Origin: Nectonema munidae
Lineage: Eukaryota > Nematomorpha > Nectonematoida > Nectonematidae
Assembly (NCBI GenBank): GCA_030549495.1
Contig: JAUIRK010000884.1
Span: 620,001-684,000, forward strand
Direction of reading: 5' to 3'
DNA: 64,000 nucleotides
The notes under the pieces are model-generated. The model was not told the DNA's origin and did no database searches. It saw only the letters and a list, made by a program, of their open reading frames with translations. Shown here piece by piece: positions 47,344 through 58,369 of the stretch. The translations under genes and the position numbers were made by a program. The first letter of the stretch is position 1; each line of letters opens with the position of its first letter.

Positions 47344-48055
47344 GATACGTCAAATTAGTTTTCAAAAAACTTAAGTTATGCTGTAAAATTTTTAGTTTTT
47401 GTTGAAGCTCTATAACTTTTTCTGGTAGGTTTTTTTTCCTTAAAAGTTATTTATAAAAGGCAAATCATTGCAAAATGTTAAAAGTTATTTTACTTTTTGT
47501 AGATTTTTGTGGCTTGCACCAATTTAGCTTTTAAACTATTTTTGAATGATGCTGAGAAAAACGAAGTAATGCAATCTTAATTCATTGTTTGATTTTTGTT
47601 TGCTCAATTTTATCTTTATTTTATACCTTTTTTGAGAGTCTAACTAACTTACACTTATCCTTATACACTAAAAAGAATTGAAAAAATTCGAATACCAAGT
47701 TTTCTAACTTTAGTTCTGTTTTACATTTTTGATAGAAATTACCTAATAAAAATTATGTAATTTGGAGGTGTTTTTTTTTAATTTATTTTTCTCAATAAAA
47801 CATTTTTTCAATTTTTAGGAAGAAGAAATGGAACAACTGATTCAATAAAATTTTCAATTTTTTTTATTGTTAATTGATATCTTTAACCCTTTTCTACACA
47901 TAAGTTGGAGATGGTGCGCATCTATATGAAGTGAGAAAGGAGCTATATATAAGTCCTCATTCATTGTTGACGTTAAGCTTAATAGGACGGGGGTTAAAGT
48001 TTACATTAAGCTTAATTAAGAATGAAATAGACTAGACAGGAGAGGAGTAGGAATT
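47344..48055. other. no gene seen
   Basis: AT-rich, motif-free sequence. Confidence 0.4.
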
Positions 48056-48059
48056 CAGA

Positions 48060-48867
48060 AAAATTTGTTGTCTTTTTTGGAAGACGCTTGAAAGTCCACC
48101 CCCTCCAATAATTTCAAAAATGTGCGCCCCTGAATCAATCACATTTTTTTCATATAAACATCGCAGGGTATCTAGTAGACTCTTTTTCTTCAGACTACAT
48201 TCACTCATATAAAACTCTCCAACCTTCAGTTATTTGTTTTCAGTTGTTTCTTCTATCAATCAAAAATCCTTTCATCAATTCCTGTAATGTGCCTGATAGA
48301 CTACTTCATTTTCAAATGAAAAGCCTATCCGCCCCCCAACAATTTTGGATTTTTTAAGCTAGTGTATATTCGATATGCTAATTTAATTAAACTCTTTTCG
48401 CTGGAAGTATAGTATTTAAATTTCACCAATTTTGTAAAAAAATATAAAGTAGTCTTATAAATTTAGGTATGCGCTGAATACACTCTATTTTAAAGGATTG
48501 CTTGAATATTTGGTCTCCCATGGTATTTCCAGACCAGTAATTTTGAAAATTGCAAAAAAAATTCACCCTACCCCCCCCCCCCCCCAAATAATTTTAAGGA
48601 TGTGCGCCCCTGTTCAAAACAAGTATACATATATATCTTCATAAATTCAAAATCAGGGTATATTATAAAGTATGAATCCACATGTATAAAAAATAAATTT
48701 TTGCAATTTATTCATGGCAAAATGATGTTAAAAATATGAAAACAGGTAATTAGTGATTCTAAAAGACATAATACAGCTCTTGTATTCTCTGAAGACTTTT
48801 AGCAAAATTGGAAAAAAAATTTAATAGATTTCGGCCCCCCTAATAAGAAATTTCTGGAACCGCCACT
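48060..48867. repeat. hAT-type right end with internal GTGCGCCCCTG repeats
   Basis: Ends at 48867 with GGAACCGCCACTG, the mirror of a CAGTGGCGG start. Inside, a block of C run, AATAATTT and AAGGATGTGCGCCCCTG occurs near 48097 and 48568, with a weaker third copy near 48325. The left terminus is not identifiable. Satellite A units begin directly after the end. Confidence 0.5.
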
Positions 48868-48869
48868 GA

Positions 48870-49160
48870 AGATGTCATTTTTAAATTATTTTTGTCGGGT
48901 TTAATTGATTTTTATAAAAAAAAAAGAATATCACCAGTAAACACAGAGTACTTGAAAATGGGTATATATGTGTATTGTGTAAAAAACTTATATAATAATT
49001 TGAATAAAATGTTTCTCTTTAGATAAATCAATTTTTTGACAGGTTTGATTGATTTTCATAAAAAAAATGAATATCACCACTGAATTCAGGATGAAATGGG
49101 TATCTATGTGTAAAAAAACTTTATATAATTACTTAGATAAAAGGTTTCTTTTTGAGATAA
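48870..49160 (+). repeat. loose satellite A units
   Basis: About two units: ATCACCAGTAAACACAGAGT, then GAAAATGGGTATATATGTGT, TTTTTTGACAGGTTTGATTG and ATCACCACTGAATTCAGG. The order of variants is that of 28600-28970 in copy 1, so this is a piece of the same element type. No TTAA end. Confidence 0.75.
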
Positions 49161-49264
49161 GTTGTGATATTTCTTTGAATTTTAGAAAATATCGTCTGCT
49201 TTTTTTTAATTTTTTAGTGGGGAGAGATAAGAGAACTCCCCTTGAAGGTCAGGAACTTTAAACA

Positions 49265-50980
49265 AAAAAGTGTTATATGAGTGTGTATTTCCGGTGCATG
49301 AGAATATTTCGTTCAAATTGGACATACAGACAATAAATAATGACTATAATAGATGCTTATAAAATTAGCTGATTAATCTTTTTAATACTTTAATTTGATT
49401 GTTGATATAAAATTAAATATCTATAATCTACCCGCACCTGCAAATATTTTTTATATAGGTAGCCGAGGGTACCTGCATAGCTATTTGAGCATACTTAAAC
49501 TGTGAAATACTCATAACAAGTATCTGCTATTTCACCCAAATTATTTATAAAATATGATTATGGACTCATTGCATTAAAAAGGCATGGGGAAGAATATGAA
49601 CATATCATTTTTACCAAACTAGCTTGTTTTAAACCTTTGCATTTTCATTTATATTAGTATGTTCCTTATTTAATTTATTCAAATCTCAAGAAAATGCAAA
49701 GTATGACGAAAAGCAAAAAATTTTACTATAGAAGATATAATAAAAAAATAACTCACATATGTAACTTGATGCTTTAAAATAGATACAAACTATGGTATTT
49801 TGTTAAAATAAAAGTTTTTACAGATTTTTTAGATATATTTTTTGGGTTAGTCTAAAATAAGCTGCAAAAAGAAACGTCAATTACTAAAAAACTACAAGAG
49901 TTATTAAGATAAAACTTAACATACTTATAAAACTCGAGCTTTTTTTTTATCAAAATACTTTGCACTAAAAAAATTTGTGTAAATTTCGAATTCTGATGGT
50001 TCAAAGGCAAAAATTAACTTGTGAGAACCATTTCTGTTGCCTTGAAATGTATTTTAATATCAGAGAGAAAGGAAAATTTTTATAAATAAAAATAAAAAAT
50101 AAACAAAAAATAATGTTTTAAAAAAAATAAAAGTGTTAAATAAATTTTGTTTCTTTTAAAAATTAAAAATAACAGTAATTAACTAAATTAAAAGTTTTAT
50201 TTAAATTTTGGAATCGTTCTTTCTTTTTTTTTAAATTGTAGTAATTTAAAATTATAGGAAAATTTATATTTAAAAATTATACCTTCACTTTAAAGAAATT
50301 TTGATTAGCTCAGATAAAAATAGAAAATTTTCACTGTAGTATTTGAGTGAACGAGAAAAAATCTATGCTCAAGCTTAAATTAGATCCTCATAATTAAAGG
50401 AAATTTTATTTTCATCCTATAGATGTTAATAAAAAAACTGTAATTTAAATTAAGCAAAATTTTGTTCATATTTTTATTAAAAAATCTGTGGGAAATAAAA
50501 ATAGGCAAAGGTAGTCCTTATCTAGTCTTGAGAATCGAAATAGGCAATGATAATGATTAGGAAAATGAATTCTATATATACCAAAAATTATATTTATCAA
50601 TTCTAATGATTTCCTGAAAGTGGGAAATTGACGATGATAAACAGATGTATGTTTTTTCAATAATACAATCGAGAAATAGAATTTTATATTTTAAAAAACA
50701 TCATAATCAAAAACAACAAAACTTTGATTAAAGGAATCATAGAGAAGTGAATAAAATGGAGATTAAAGGGATAATAGTAGCAAGAGTCAACTTTGATGCC
50801 ATGAATTTTTAACATAAAGATTATTTCGTTTTTAATATTGCATAATTATCTATTGTTAATTTGATTTAATTTCAATCAAAAAATTGCGATTTTATTAGTC
50901 AATGAATATTTAGAAGACAAATAATAAGCACAAAAGGTTTTCAATGTAAAACTGTTAACCATTATTCTTATATATCAATA
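49265..50980. other. no gene seen
   Basis: Extremely AT-rich sequence without motifs. Confidence 0.4.
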
Positions 50981-50984
50981 GAAA

Positions 50985-53530
50985 TTGGTACCTTTAATCT
51001 AGGTCCTGTAAACGGCTCGCGCTTATTGATCCTCCATGGAATGTTTGCATATATATTTTTCATTTTAATTAATTTTGAATAAAGTTCTTTCTCTTTCTTT
51101 CTTTCTAGGTCCTGTTAAAGATCATTGGTACCAGTGTGATTCTAAGTCCTGTTAATATCATCATTACATAACATAGAAGAGTTTCCTAAAACTTTTCATA
51201 CTGAAAAAATATCTTTTCAAATATATTATTAATATTTAAAATAATCTCACATTATACGTATGATATGTGTCTGTGTGTGTATGTAGGTTTAGGTAAGTTT
51301 GGCTTTTAATAAATATTTTAACCAAAATATTTATGGTAAAATAAAGTTAAAATTGTTATTCAGAATGATAAGAGAAATCTAAAAAGGGATAATACATGTA
51401 TATTTGTTGAATATATGTGAAATCATAATTTATGACACCGATTAGAAAGGCCTGAAAAATCGAAAATTTTAAAAAATTAAAAACCTATTATTATTATAGG
51501 GTTTGGCACGCTGATTCTAAATATGTAATGACTTATATATTTTTTTTGCGATCAAAGTTAGAAATTTTGTTATTTTATCAAACTCCGAGGCAAAAAAAGT
51601 ATTTTAAAAAATTCAAACTTAAAATATTTATACATTTTCGTAATCAGTATAATATTATCTTTAAAATGAGATATTAAAATCGAAAATTTGATAAATTAAA
51701 ATGACAATTTAAAAAAAAACAATTATAAATTGTCAATAAGTAATGATACTTATATTGAAAGAATTATTGATATTTTTGCATAATATCTAATTATTTCAAG
51801 TTAATAACAAAATCCCGTGAAACTGATTTTCCAAAACATCAATCTTTGCCTGATATATCTATCTCTTGCTCTATGCCCGGCTACTTCATTGCTAACTTCA
51901 GTCATCACTTTTATTCCTCTTTCTAATGCCTAAGTATGATTTGTCCATTTTGGTACCACTAATGATGTCGTCATAATGTCAGTAACCTGTGGTGATAAAG
52001 ACGCAATATAAGGGGGTCAGTCTTGAGTTTTTTTCCAGTTAATCATGGAATAAAAATATTGTACATGCCATTTCAATTTGGGTATCACCGATTTTCTTAT
52101 TTTGATTACAGAATGCACGTCATCATTCCATTTTTTTTCTCTTTTCTTTATTATCAGTATTTTTTGAAAATTCTTCATCAACATGAAAGGCAGAATCTTC
52201 TTTATCACCAGTAAATCTCTCTATGCATTCTTCTCTCAGACAGTTTTTCTTTTTTCTAATTGTTTTTATCATTGAAACGGCATTTTTTAATACATTCATA
52301 TCTTCATCTACACACATACTAAGAAGAACTGCTCTATGTGCACAAAAAAGCTTTTCTATGAACAGGTCGTTTTATTAACATCTTTTCGTCATTATTCAGT
52401 TACTTCATGTATAGGAAAATAATTGGTAGCTCAGATAGAGACTCTTTTATCTGCTTTCCAAAGCTCAGGACCCTTTAATTTACCAATGTTTATTGAAAAC
52501 TGCACGAAAAGGCAGCTCATTTCCATGAAGCTAACATATGAAATAATGAAGTGGACAGCTAAGTAACACTTCAAGGTTATGAATAGCTCCATTTGTTGAG
52601 CCAACATTTGCATTGGTACCATCACTACCAACACTTATAATTGGGTGCTGGATTAAATTCTTCTGTATAAAAAATTTATGAATAGTTAGGGCAATTTCTT
52701 TTCCATGTTCAGACTGAGTTGTGATATGTGTTAGATACTCATTGCCAGGCTAAACCATGATGATATATGACCTTTCAGCATTATCTTTGAATTTAATTTA
52801 TTAGTTTTTCATTTCTTATCATCACTCGAGTGGTAAGAACTGTACTTCACATTTGGGGACTTTTATATCACAATGGCAGTTTAAGTGGTACCCACTACAT
52901 TTTTTAGTTTTGCATCTCACATCTTGACAGGAAGCTAAAGGACAAAAACAAGTAGTTATGTCAAACAACTCTTTCATTTGGTTTTGAAATGAATCATTTT
53001 TGCTTACATTTGTGTTTTTATTAACGTCAATTCCCCTATGGTACAATTACAATACATGGTACAAATACATATACATGCTTGTATATGCATGCAAAGTCTT
53101 TTCTAAGAGAAACTATGACATTTTTATGAACTTATCCGAAGATGATGCCCATTGCTATGATCACACTTTTTGTGAGTATGATGAATGAACGAGGTAGATC
53201 ATACTGAGTATACCGGAAATATAGCTAGCCTATTTAATTGTATGTACAAATCTACAGACGTGTTTTACTTGGATGTCGTTGTAATTGAGACAAGTTAACA
53301 GTGTAATGCTAGGGGAGGAAGGAGTAAGATTAGTCCTTTTCATGCAATTAAATAAGCAAATTTTTCCCTTTTTATTTTTCTCAAACATTCATATATTTAT
53401 GCGTAATATTATGCTCATATTTGGCATTAAAATTATTAACTTTAACAGGATCTAAAATCACAGTACCAATGATCTTCCACTTGAACTAGAATCACAGTAC
53501 CAATGATTTTTCACTGGACCTAGAATCCTA
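50985..53530 (-). mobile_element. DNA transposon of unnamed family with tandem 34-36-bp terminal inverted repeats
   Basis: Both ends carry tandem units of ATTGGTACTGTGATTCTAGG with TCCTGTTAAAGATC, in opposite orientation: left 50985-51165 (interrupted by a small retroposon), right 53436-53528. The minus strand codes a Cys-rich block at 52960-52840 (TTCFCPLASCQDVRCKTKKC, then HLNCHC) and from 52755 NEYLTHITTQSEHGKEIALT, HPIISVGSDGTNANVGSTNG, AIHNLEVLLSCPLHYFIC, a stop, and LHGNELPFR. The Cys-x-Cys block followed by VGSDGTN and CxLHxNELPxR recalls uncharacterised transposase-like proteins I remember from insects and cnidarians; I cannot name the superfamily. At least three stops, so inactive. 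Confidence 0.7.
51010..51103 (+). mobile_element. 94-bp retroposon tail with 12-bp target duplication
   Basis: Flanked by TCTAGGTCCTGT at 50998-51009 and 51104-51115. The insert ends in TTGAATAAAGTTCTTTCTCT and a CTTT repeat, typical of a 5'-truncated LINE or SINE with a poly(A) signal and microsatellite tail. It sits within the left terminal repeat of the unnamed transposon. Confidence 0.75.
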
Positions 53531-54555
53531 CGTTTCGAGCGAAGCGAGAGACAAACAGGTTTATCCTAGTTTATTTATAATAAAAATTTGATCGTTTTTT
53601 ATATCTAATCATTTGGTTGTCGTATCGTTTCTCTAAAATGAAAAATATTTTCACCTCAACATGAGTTTTCTGCATAAATTTTGTTATTTTATTTAATAAT
53701 TGCTTGCAGTACTTAAAAAAAGTGAATGATCTCCTTTATTATAAACTGTCAAGGATAATAAAAATAGTTTAAAAAAAAGAGAAAAATTTTATTCCAAAAT
53801 TTGTCGTTTTGATAATCAAAATTCAAAAAAACAAAAATAATCTTTTTAGAACTTTCTCTTTGCATAAACGATTTGAAGGCAAACTTTGTGATTATAACTC
53901 CATTATAAATAACTAAAAAAGTATATATTTAATAATATACAATTATAAAAATATTTATTTCTGCATCATTTTGTTACCATTAAACGGTATAAGTTTCTTC
54001 ACCACGTCAAGGCGATGCATTTTGAAGGAGAACAGGCATGGAGAAAGTTAGAAAGGAAATACATAATATTTATTATTATCTAATATATAATAATTTCAAG
54101 CGAATCATATATATATATGGGTTTATTTATATATTTTATCGAACTGATTTTCTTTTTACTTTTAACATTCAAAGTCAAATTACTTTTATATTAAAAAAGA
54201 TTTTTGTAGGCTATAAAATGTTAATCTACCTCATTTCAGTAGCGTTATCACGTGGTGTATTTTTTTAAAAACATTTTAAACTATGTCTATAGAGTGGTCC
54301 ATCAAAGCACGGTAAAAAAATTTCAGATAATTTTGATTAGAACCCTGCATTTGGTTTTGAAACTTAAAAGATTATTGGGTCAGAAATTTGAAAGAAAAAG
54401 AAGATGTTTTAAAGGATGCACAAGTCGGTCAAAGTTTCTTGGCAATTACATAACTTTGCGTTTTTGACCTAGAAAATTAATAGTTTTCAATCTATTAAAT
54501 TTAGAAAAGATAATGTTATAAAAGCGATAATACAATTTTATTTAATCTTAAAAAT
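53531..54555. other. no gene seen
   Basis: AT-rich sequence. Two frames near 54040-54465 lack motifs. Confidence 0.4.
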
Positions 54556-54559
54556 ATTA

Positions 54560-54985
54560 GCACAATTTTGAAGTATGGAAGAGTTTAAAATGTCCACTGT
54601 CAATGCATAAAGTCACATCACAAGTTTCACATATCACTCTGGTTCGCCTTGCACATGAAGAAACAGCACATCTTCTCACTTTGTCCATCTATTTTGGCCA
54701 GTGTGATCTTCCATGAAGTCGTACACTTTCATCTACTCTCACTTTGCTTTTTTTGAAAGATTTTCTTGGGAAAATATTAATACATGCTTTTTTATCGCTC
54801 AGATAGGAAGATGAAACACTTCTCAAAAACCACAGTAAATCGTGGCTTTTGTTGTCGTTTGCCATCTTATACAGCATGAAGGAAGATATCATAAGCGTAG
54901 ACAAAAGGTTGGTAAAATGTGGCCACCACCACTTTTTCGGCTTATGTGGAAAGGGCTCAACTGCATCACTGTCCGCGGACGATGG
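54560..54985 (-). mobile_element. piggyBac transposase C-terminus (PGBD-like)
   Basis: From 54985 downwards: HKPKKWWWPHFTNLLSTLMI, SSFMLYKMANDN, then LLWFLRSVSSSYLSDKKACI, RVDESVRLHGRSHWPK and, after a frameshift, RCAVSSCARRTRVICETCDV with TLCIDSGHFKLFH. KKWWWP followed by VRxDGxxHWP and a C-x4-C, C-x2-C, C...H finger is the C-terminus of PGBD-type piggyBac proteins. The catalytic part is missing, and GC-rich sequence of another origin begins where it should continue. Confidence 0.82.
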
Positions 54986-54989
54986 GTGT

Positions 54990-55570
54990 CCAGGATGGCA
55001 AAAAGGAGGTTTTACTTAGGTTGCTTTGCGCTTCCCTTCTGGCACAAAGAGTCGCCGAAGTACCTCTTTCATGGCGCCAGAAGATTATGGGCATCCTCAA
55101 CTATTATACGGCACCACTCCCAGGAAAATTTCGCATCATTTCGGCGCTGTATAATTGGGATGAGGCGCCCAAGCATAGCGAGCTGGTCCAGCTCGCCGTG
55201 CCTTACATCATGTCAACCATCATCACCCCCTCCGTACAAGCAGATTCCGTCTACGTCAACGTCTCCTTGCAAGCCCTCGGATTTGTCACCTCGAAGGCCT
55301 CTTGGACAATCCAGATGGTTCACCAAGACTGGCATATTGCGGATTTGGAGTTTCTAGCAATAACTCTGGCACACTTCCTCTGGCCCAGCAGCAAGATCTA
55401 CTCCGAAATGGTCGCCATAGGCTGTATCCAAAAATTAAGCAGCAAATCGTTCAAACAAGACAGGATCCTCCTATGGCTCGAAGCATCCAGTGCTTGGAAA
55501 GATGCCCTTCTATAACTAACTTGGGTTATCATAGAGAACTTAGGAGAAGTTGGCATAAACACATCTGATG
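54990..55570 (+). CDS. GC-rich open frame of unknown origin
   Basis: The frame from ATG 54919 runs to the stop at 55513 (198 codons), and two other plus frames also stay open over large parts, so the open length alone proves little. The stretch 54990-55570 is much richer in G and C than its surroundings. The longest product, with blocks such as TAPLPGKFRIISALYNWDEA, ALGFVTSKASWTIQMVHQDW and HIADLEFLAITLAHFLW, looks like a folded globular protein. I do not recognise it. It lies between a piggyBac fragment and an OTU-like remnant. A copied gene piece or an old viral insertion are possible; neither is shown. Confidence 0.35.
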
Positions 55571-55640
55571 GCTTCGTATCTCTCTCTAACACAGTACTGT
55601 AAATACAAGGTGATTCTGAAGTTAAAATTTGGGTTTCATG

Positions 55641-56355
55641 TTATAAACATTTTTTTGGAACTAAAGGAACAAAATGGTTAGGATGTGAACTAATATGGCT
55701 AATAAAACTATAACATGTAAATAAAATTTTAATATTTGTAAAACAATTTCTCTTTTTATGGTTGAAATTCAGAGGATATATAATTTTATTTAAAGTAAGG
55801 TGGGCTGAATTATCAATGGAATTATAGGGAGGATAAACTAATCTTATAGGCGTATCTATTACGGTTGCAAGTGCCCAAACTGTAAAAACATTCGACCAAC
55901 CCCCTTCTATACATACACTTTTTACTGCATCTTCTTGAATGCTAAATTTTTCTAACTCAGAATTAGAATATTTTGCAAAATTTCCAATAAGTTCTAAAGT
56001 TGTCAGAAAGCGTGATATTTTGGAAAACTTTTCGTTATCATAAAAAATCAGGGAAACTGAATTAAACAAACAGTTACCATCTCCATATGATTTGAGGGGA
56101 ACATACTCACTAGATAAGTTAAAAATTTTTAAAATAGACTCAGATACCTCATCTACAAATGATTTATAAATATTTAATGTTCTATAATTCAGAACACTAC
56201 TATCAATCTTATCATCAACAATTTTAACTTACAATTTTAATATGGCTAATAACTCACAAAAACTCTTGCTTTTGGATTTCATATAAAAACTAAAAAAATC
56301 ATCAGAATAAAGATTAAATAAATAAAAAACATTCCTATCGATATTAGATTCCATT
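55641..56355 (-). pseudogene. OTU-like or vertnin-like gene remnant
   Basis: From ATG at 56355: MESNIDRNVFYLFNLYSDDF, an in-frame stop near 56230, then DSSVLNYRTLNIYKSF, SSEYVPLKSYGDGNCLFNSV (near 56100), GGWSNVFTVWALATVIDTPI and NSIDNSAHLTLNKI, ending at 55641. YGDGNCLFNSVS is the Asp-Gly-Asn-Cys motif around the catalytic Cys of OTU proteases. WxxxxxVWALATVIxTPIxxVYPP then recalls the vertnin-type proteins that are abundant in some invertebrates. The matching catalytic His is not identified. One stop in about 238 codons suggests a young pseudogene or an unrecognised intron. Confidence 0.6.
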
Positions 56356-56546
56356 TCAGTTGTTGAGGATATATTTCGTATCAAAACGCTATGCGCAAGC
56401 AGATCTTGTAAGTAGTATCAAGAGAAAAAGAAGTAGGGTGGAATTATATTAGTAGTTGAATGAGTGACAAAAGTTGATTTTTTCGGTTCAAGACTAAAAG
56501 ATAAAAAATGAGTGAATCAATTAAAAAAAGCTATATCAAAAAATAA

Positions 56547-57690
56547 AATTATAAAGTTTAAGGTACATAAGAATAAGGTGCGTTCAGGTGTATAAACATT
56601 TTAAGATAAAATTGTAAATTTAAAACATTAAAAGAAAAGCGATTAGCAAAAGGGAAATACTACAAAGCTAATTTTGTTATTTTAATTGTGATTCTTGTGT
56701 TATAAACTCTAAATGAAAAAAATTGGAAAAATTTTAAGGTATTAATGTTAAAAAAATATTAAATACTGGTATATTATCCGAAAAATTTATTGATTCAGTT
56801 GAAAATATTTAGAAAAAAAAACTATTAAAAAAATATTATTAAAATTCGCATTATACTGAGTAATAAGCAAAAACTAAGAAAAATCAAGTAAAGAAATCGC
56901 CATTTTTAAATGGTATAAAATGGCTAAAAAATGGCAACCCTGTAAAATGGCCGTTTATTTTAAACTCTTATTACATAAAAAGTGTAAGACCAAATATAAA
57001 AAAAACTTTGAATACTCTTATAAAATTATACTTTTTATATATATACAAAAAATTAGCTTACTTCATTGTGTAATTAGTAAATTAGCTTATAAAAAATGCA
57101 GCAGGTTTTAATTATAAAGTTTAAGGTACATAAGAATCAGGTGCGTTCAGGTGTATAAACATTTTAAGATAAAATTGTAAATTTAAAACATTAAAAGAAA
57201 AGCCATTAGCAAAAGGGAAATACTACAAAGCTAATTTTGTTATTTTAATTGTGATTCTTATGTTATAAACTCTAAATGAAAAAAATTTTAAGGTATTAAT
57301 GTTAAAAAAAATATTAACTACTGGTATATTATCCGAAAAATTTATTGATTCAGTTGAAAATATTTAGAAAAAAAAACTATTAAAAAAAATATTATTAAAA
57401 TTGGCATTATACTGAGTAATAAGCAAAAACTAAGAAAAATCTTAAATTTCAGAAAAGTAAAGAAATCGCCATTTTTAAAGGGTATAAAATGGCTAAAAAA
57501 TGGCAACCCTGTAAAATGGCTGTTTATTTTAAACTCTTATTACATAAAAAGTGTAAGACCAAATATAAAAAAACTTTGAATACTCTTATAAAATTATACT
57601 TTTTATATATATACAAAAAATTAGCTTACTTCAATGTGTAATTAGTAAATTAGCTTATAAAAAATGCAGCAGTTTTTGCAGCAGGTTTTA
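56547..57690. repeat. 563-bp tandem duplication
   Basis: Copy 1 at 56547-57109, copy 2 at 57110-57690. They are nearly identical, with only scattered substitutions and small indels (for example an extra CTTAAATTTC-like segment near 57443). The junction falls in GCAGCAGGTTTT. The short frame inside (KMAVYFKLLLHKKCKTKYKK) recurs in both copies with changes that do not preserve it. Confidence 0.9.
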
Positions 57691-57699
57691 AACAGACCG

Positions 57700-58365
57700 G
57701 TTGAGCACACTCAAGACTAATTAAAGCCGCTAATTAGTGTTACTCAAATGATAAGAGATTAAAAAATATATTGGAAGAATGCCAATAAGGTACATATAAA
57801 AGAGGTAAATTATTGTGGGTAATTTTAATAATAATAAAAAAAAAGAGAGAGAAGAATAAGAATAATAACATACAGCATGGTGGATCAAACCAAATAGGTT
57901 ATTGTCACACCTATAAAAAAAATAGGAACACTATACTAAATTCATATTTACAACAGGACTTAAAAATGATATAAAAAATAGGAGAAAAAATCCAGATAAT
58001 AATTATAAAGTCAAAAAAAGAAGTGAGAACAGTTATATAATAGGATAAAAAAAATTTCAAAACGTATCATTTAAAAATCAATATAGGAGAAAGACAATTT
58101 TCAAACATGTTCACAAAGCATATAATTTTCAAAAAAAAAAAATATATATATATATACATACGTAAAAAAAAGAGAGAAGAAAGCAAATATCAATTATTGC
58201 TGATAGAGAAGCGATGAACTGGCGAAAAATTGATGCTGGATGTAGAGATGCATTGTGGTTGGAAGGGGAATATGAAAAGGAATTACCTAAAAAAATACAC
58301 AAAAGAGCACGAGTACCAAAATCTCAAAGATATAAAATATAGTATGGGTAATAAATATACTCAAA
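57700..58365. other. no gene seen; LINE 3' flank
   Basis: AT-rich, with a TA microsatellite at 58140-58157. It may include the 3' UTR of the minus-strand LINE. Confidence 0.4.
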
Positions 58366-58369
58366 GACA

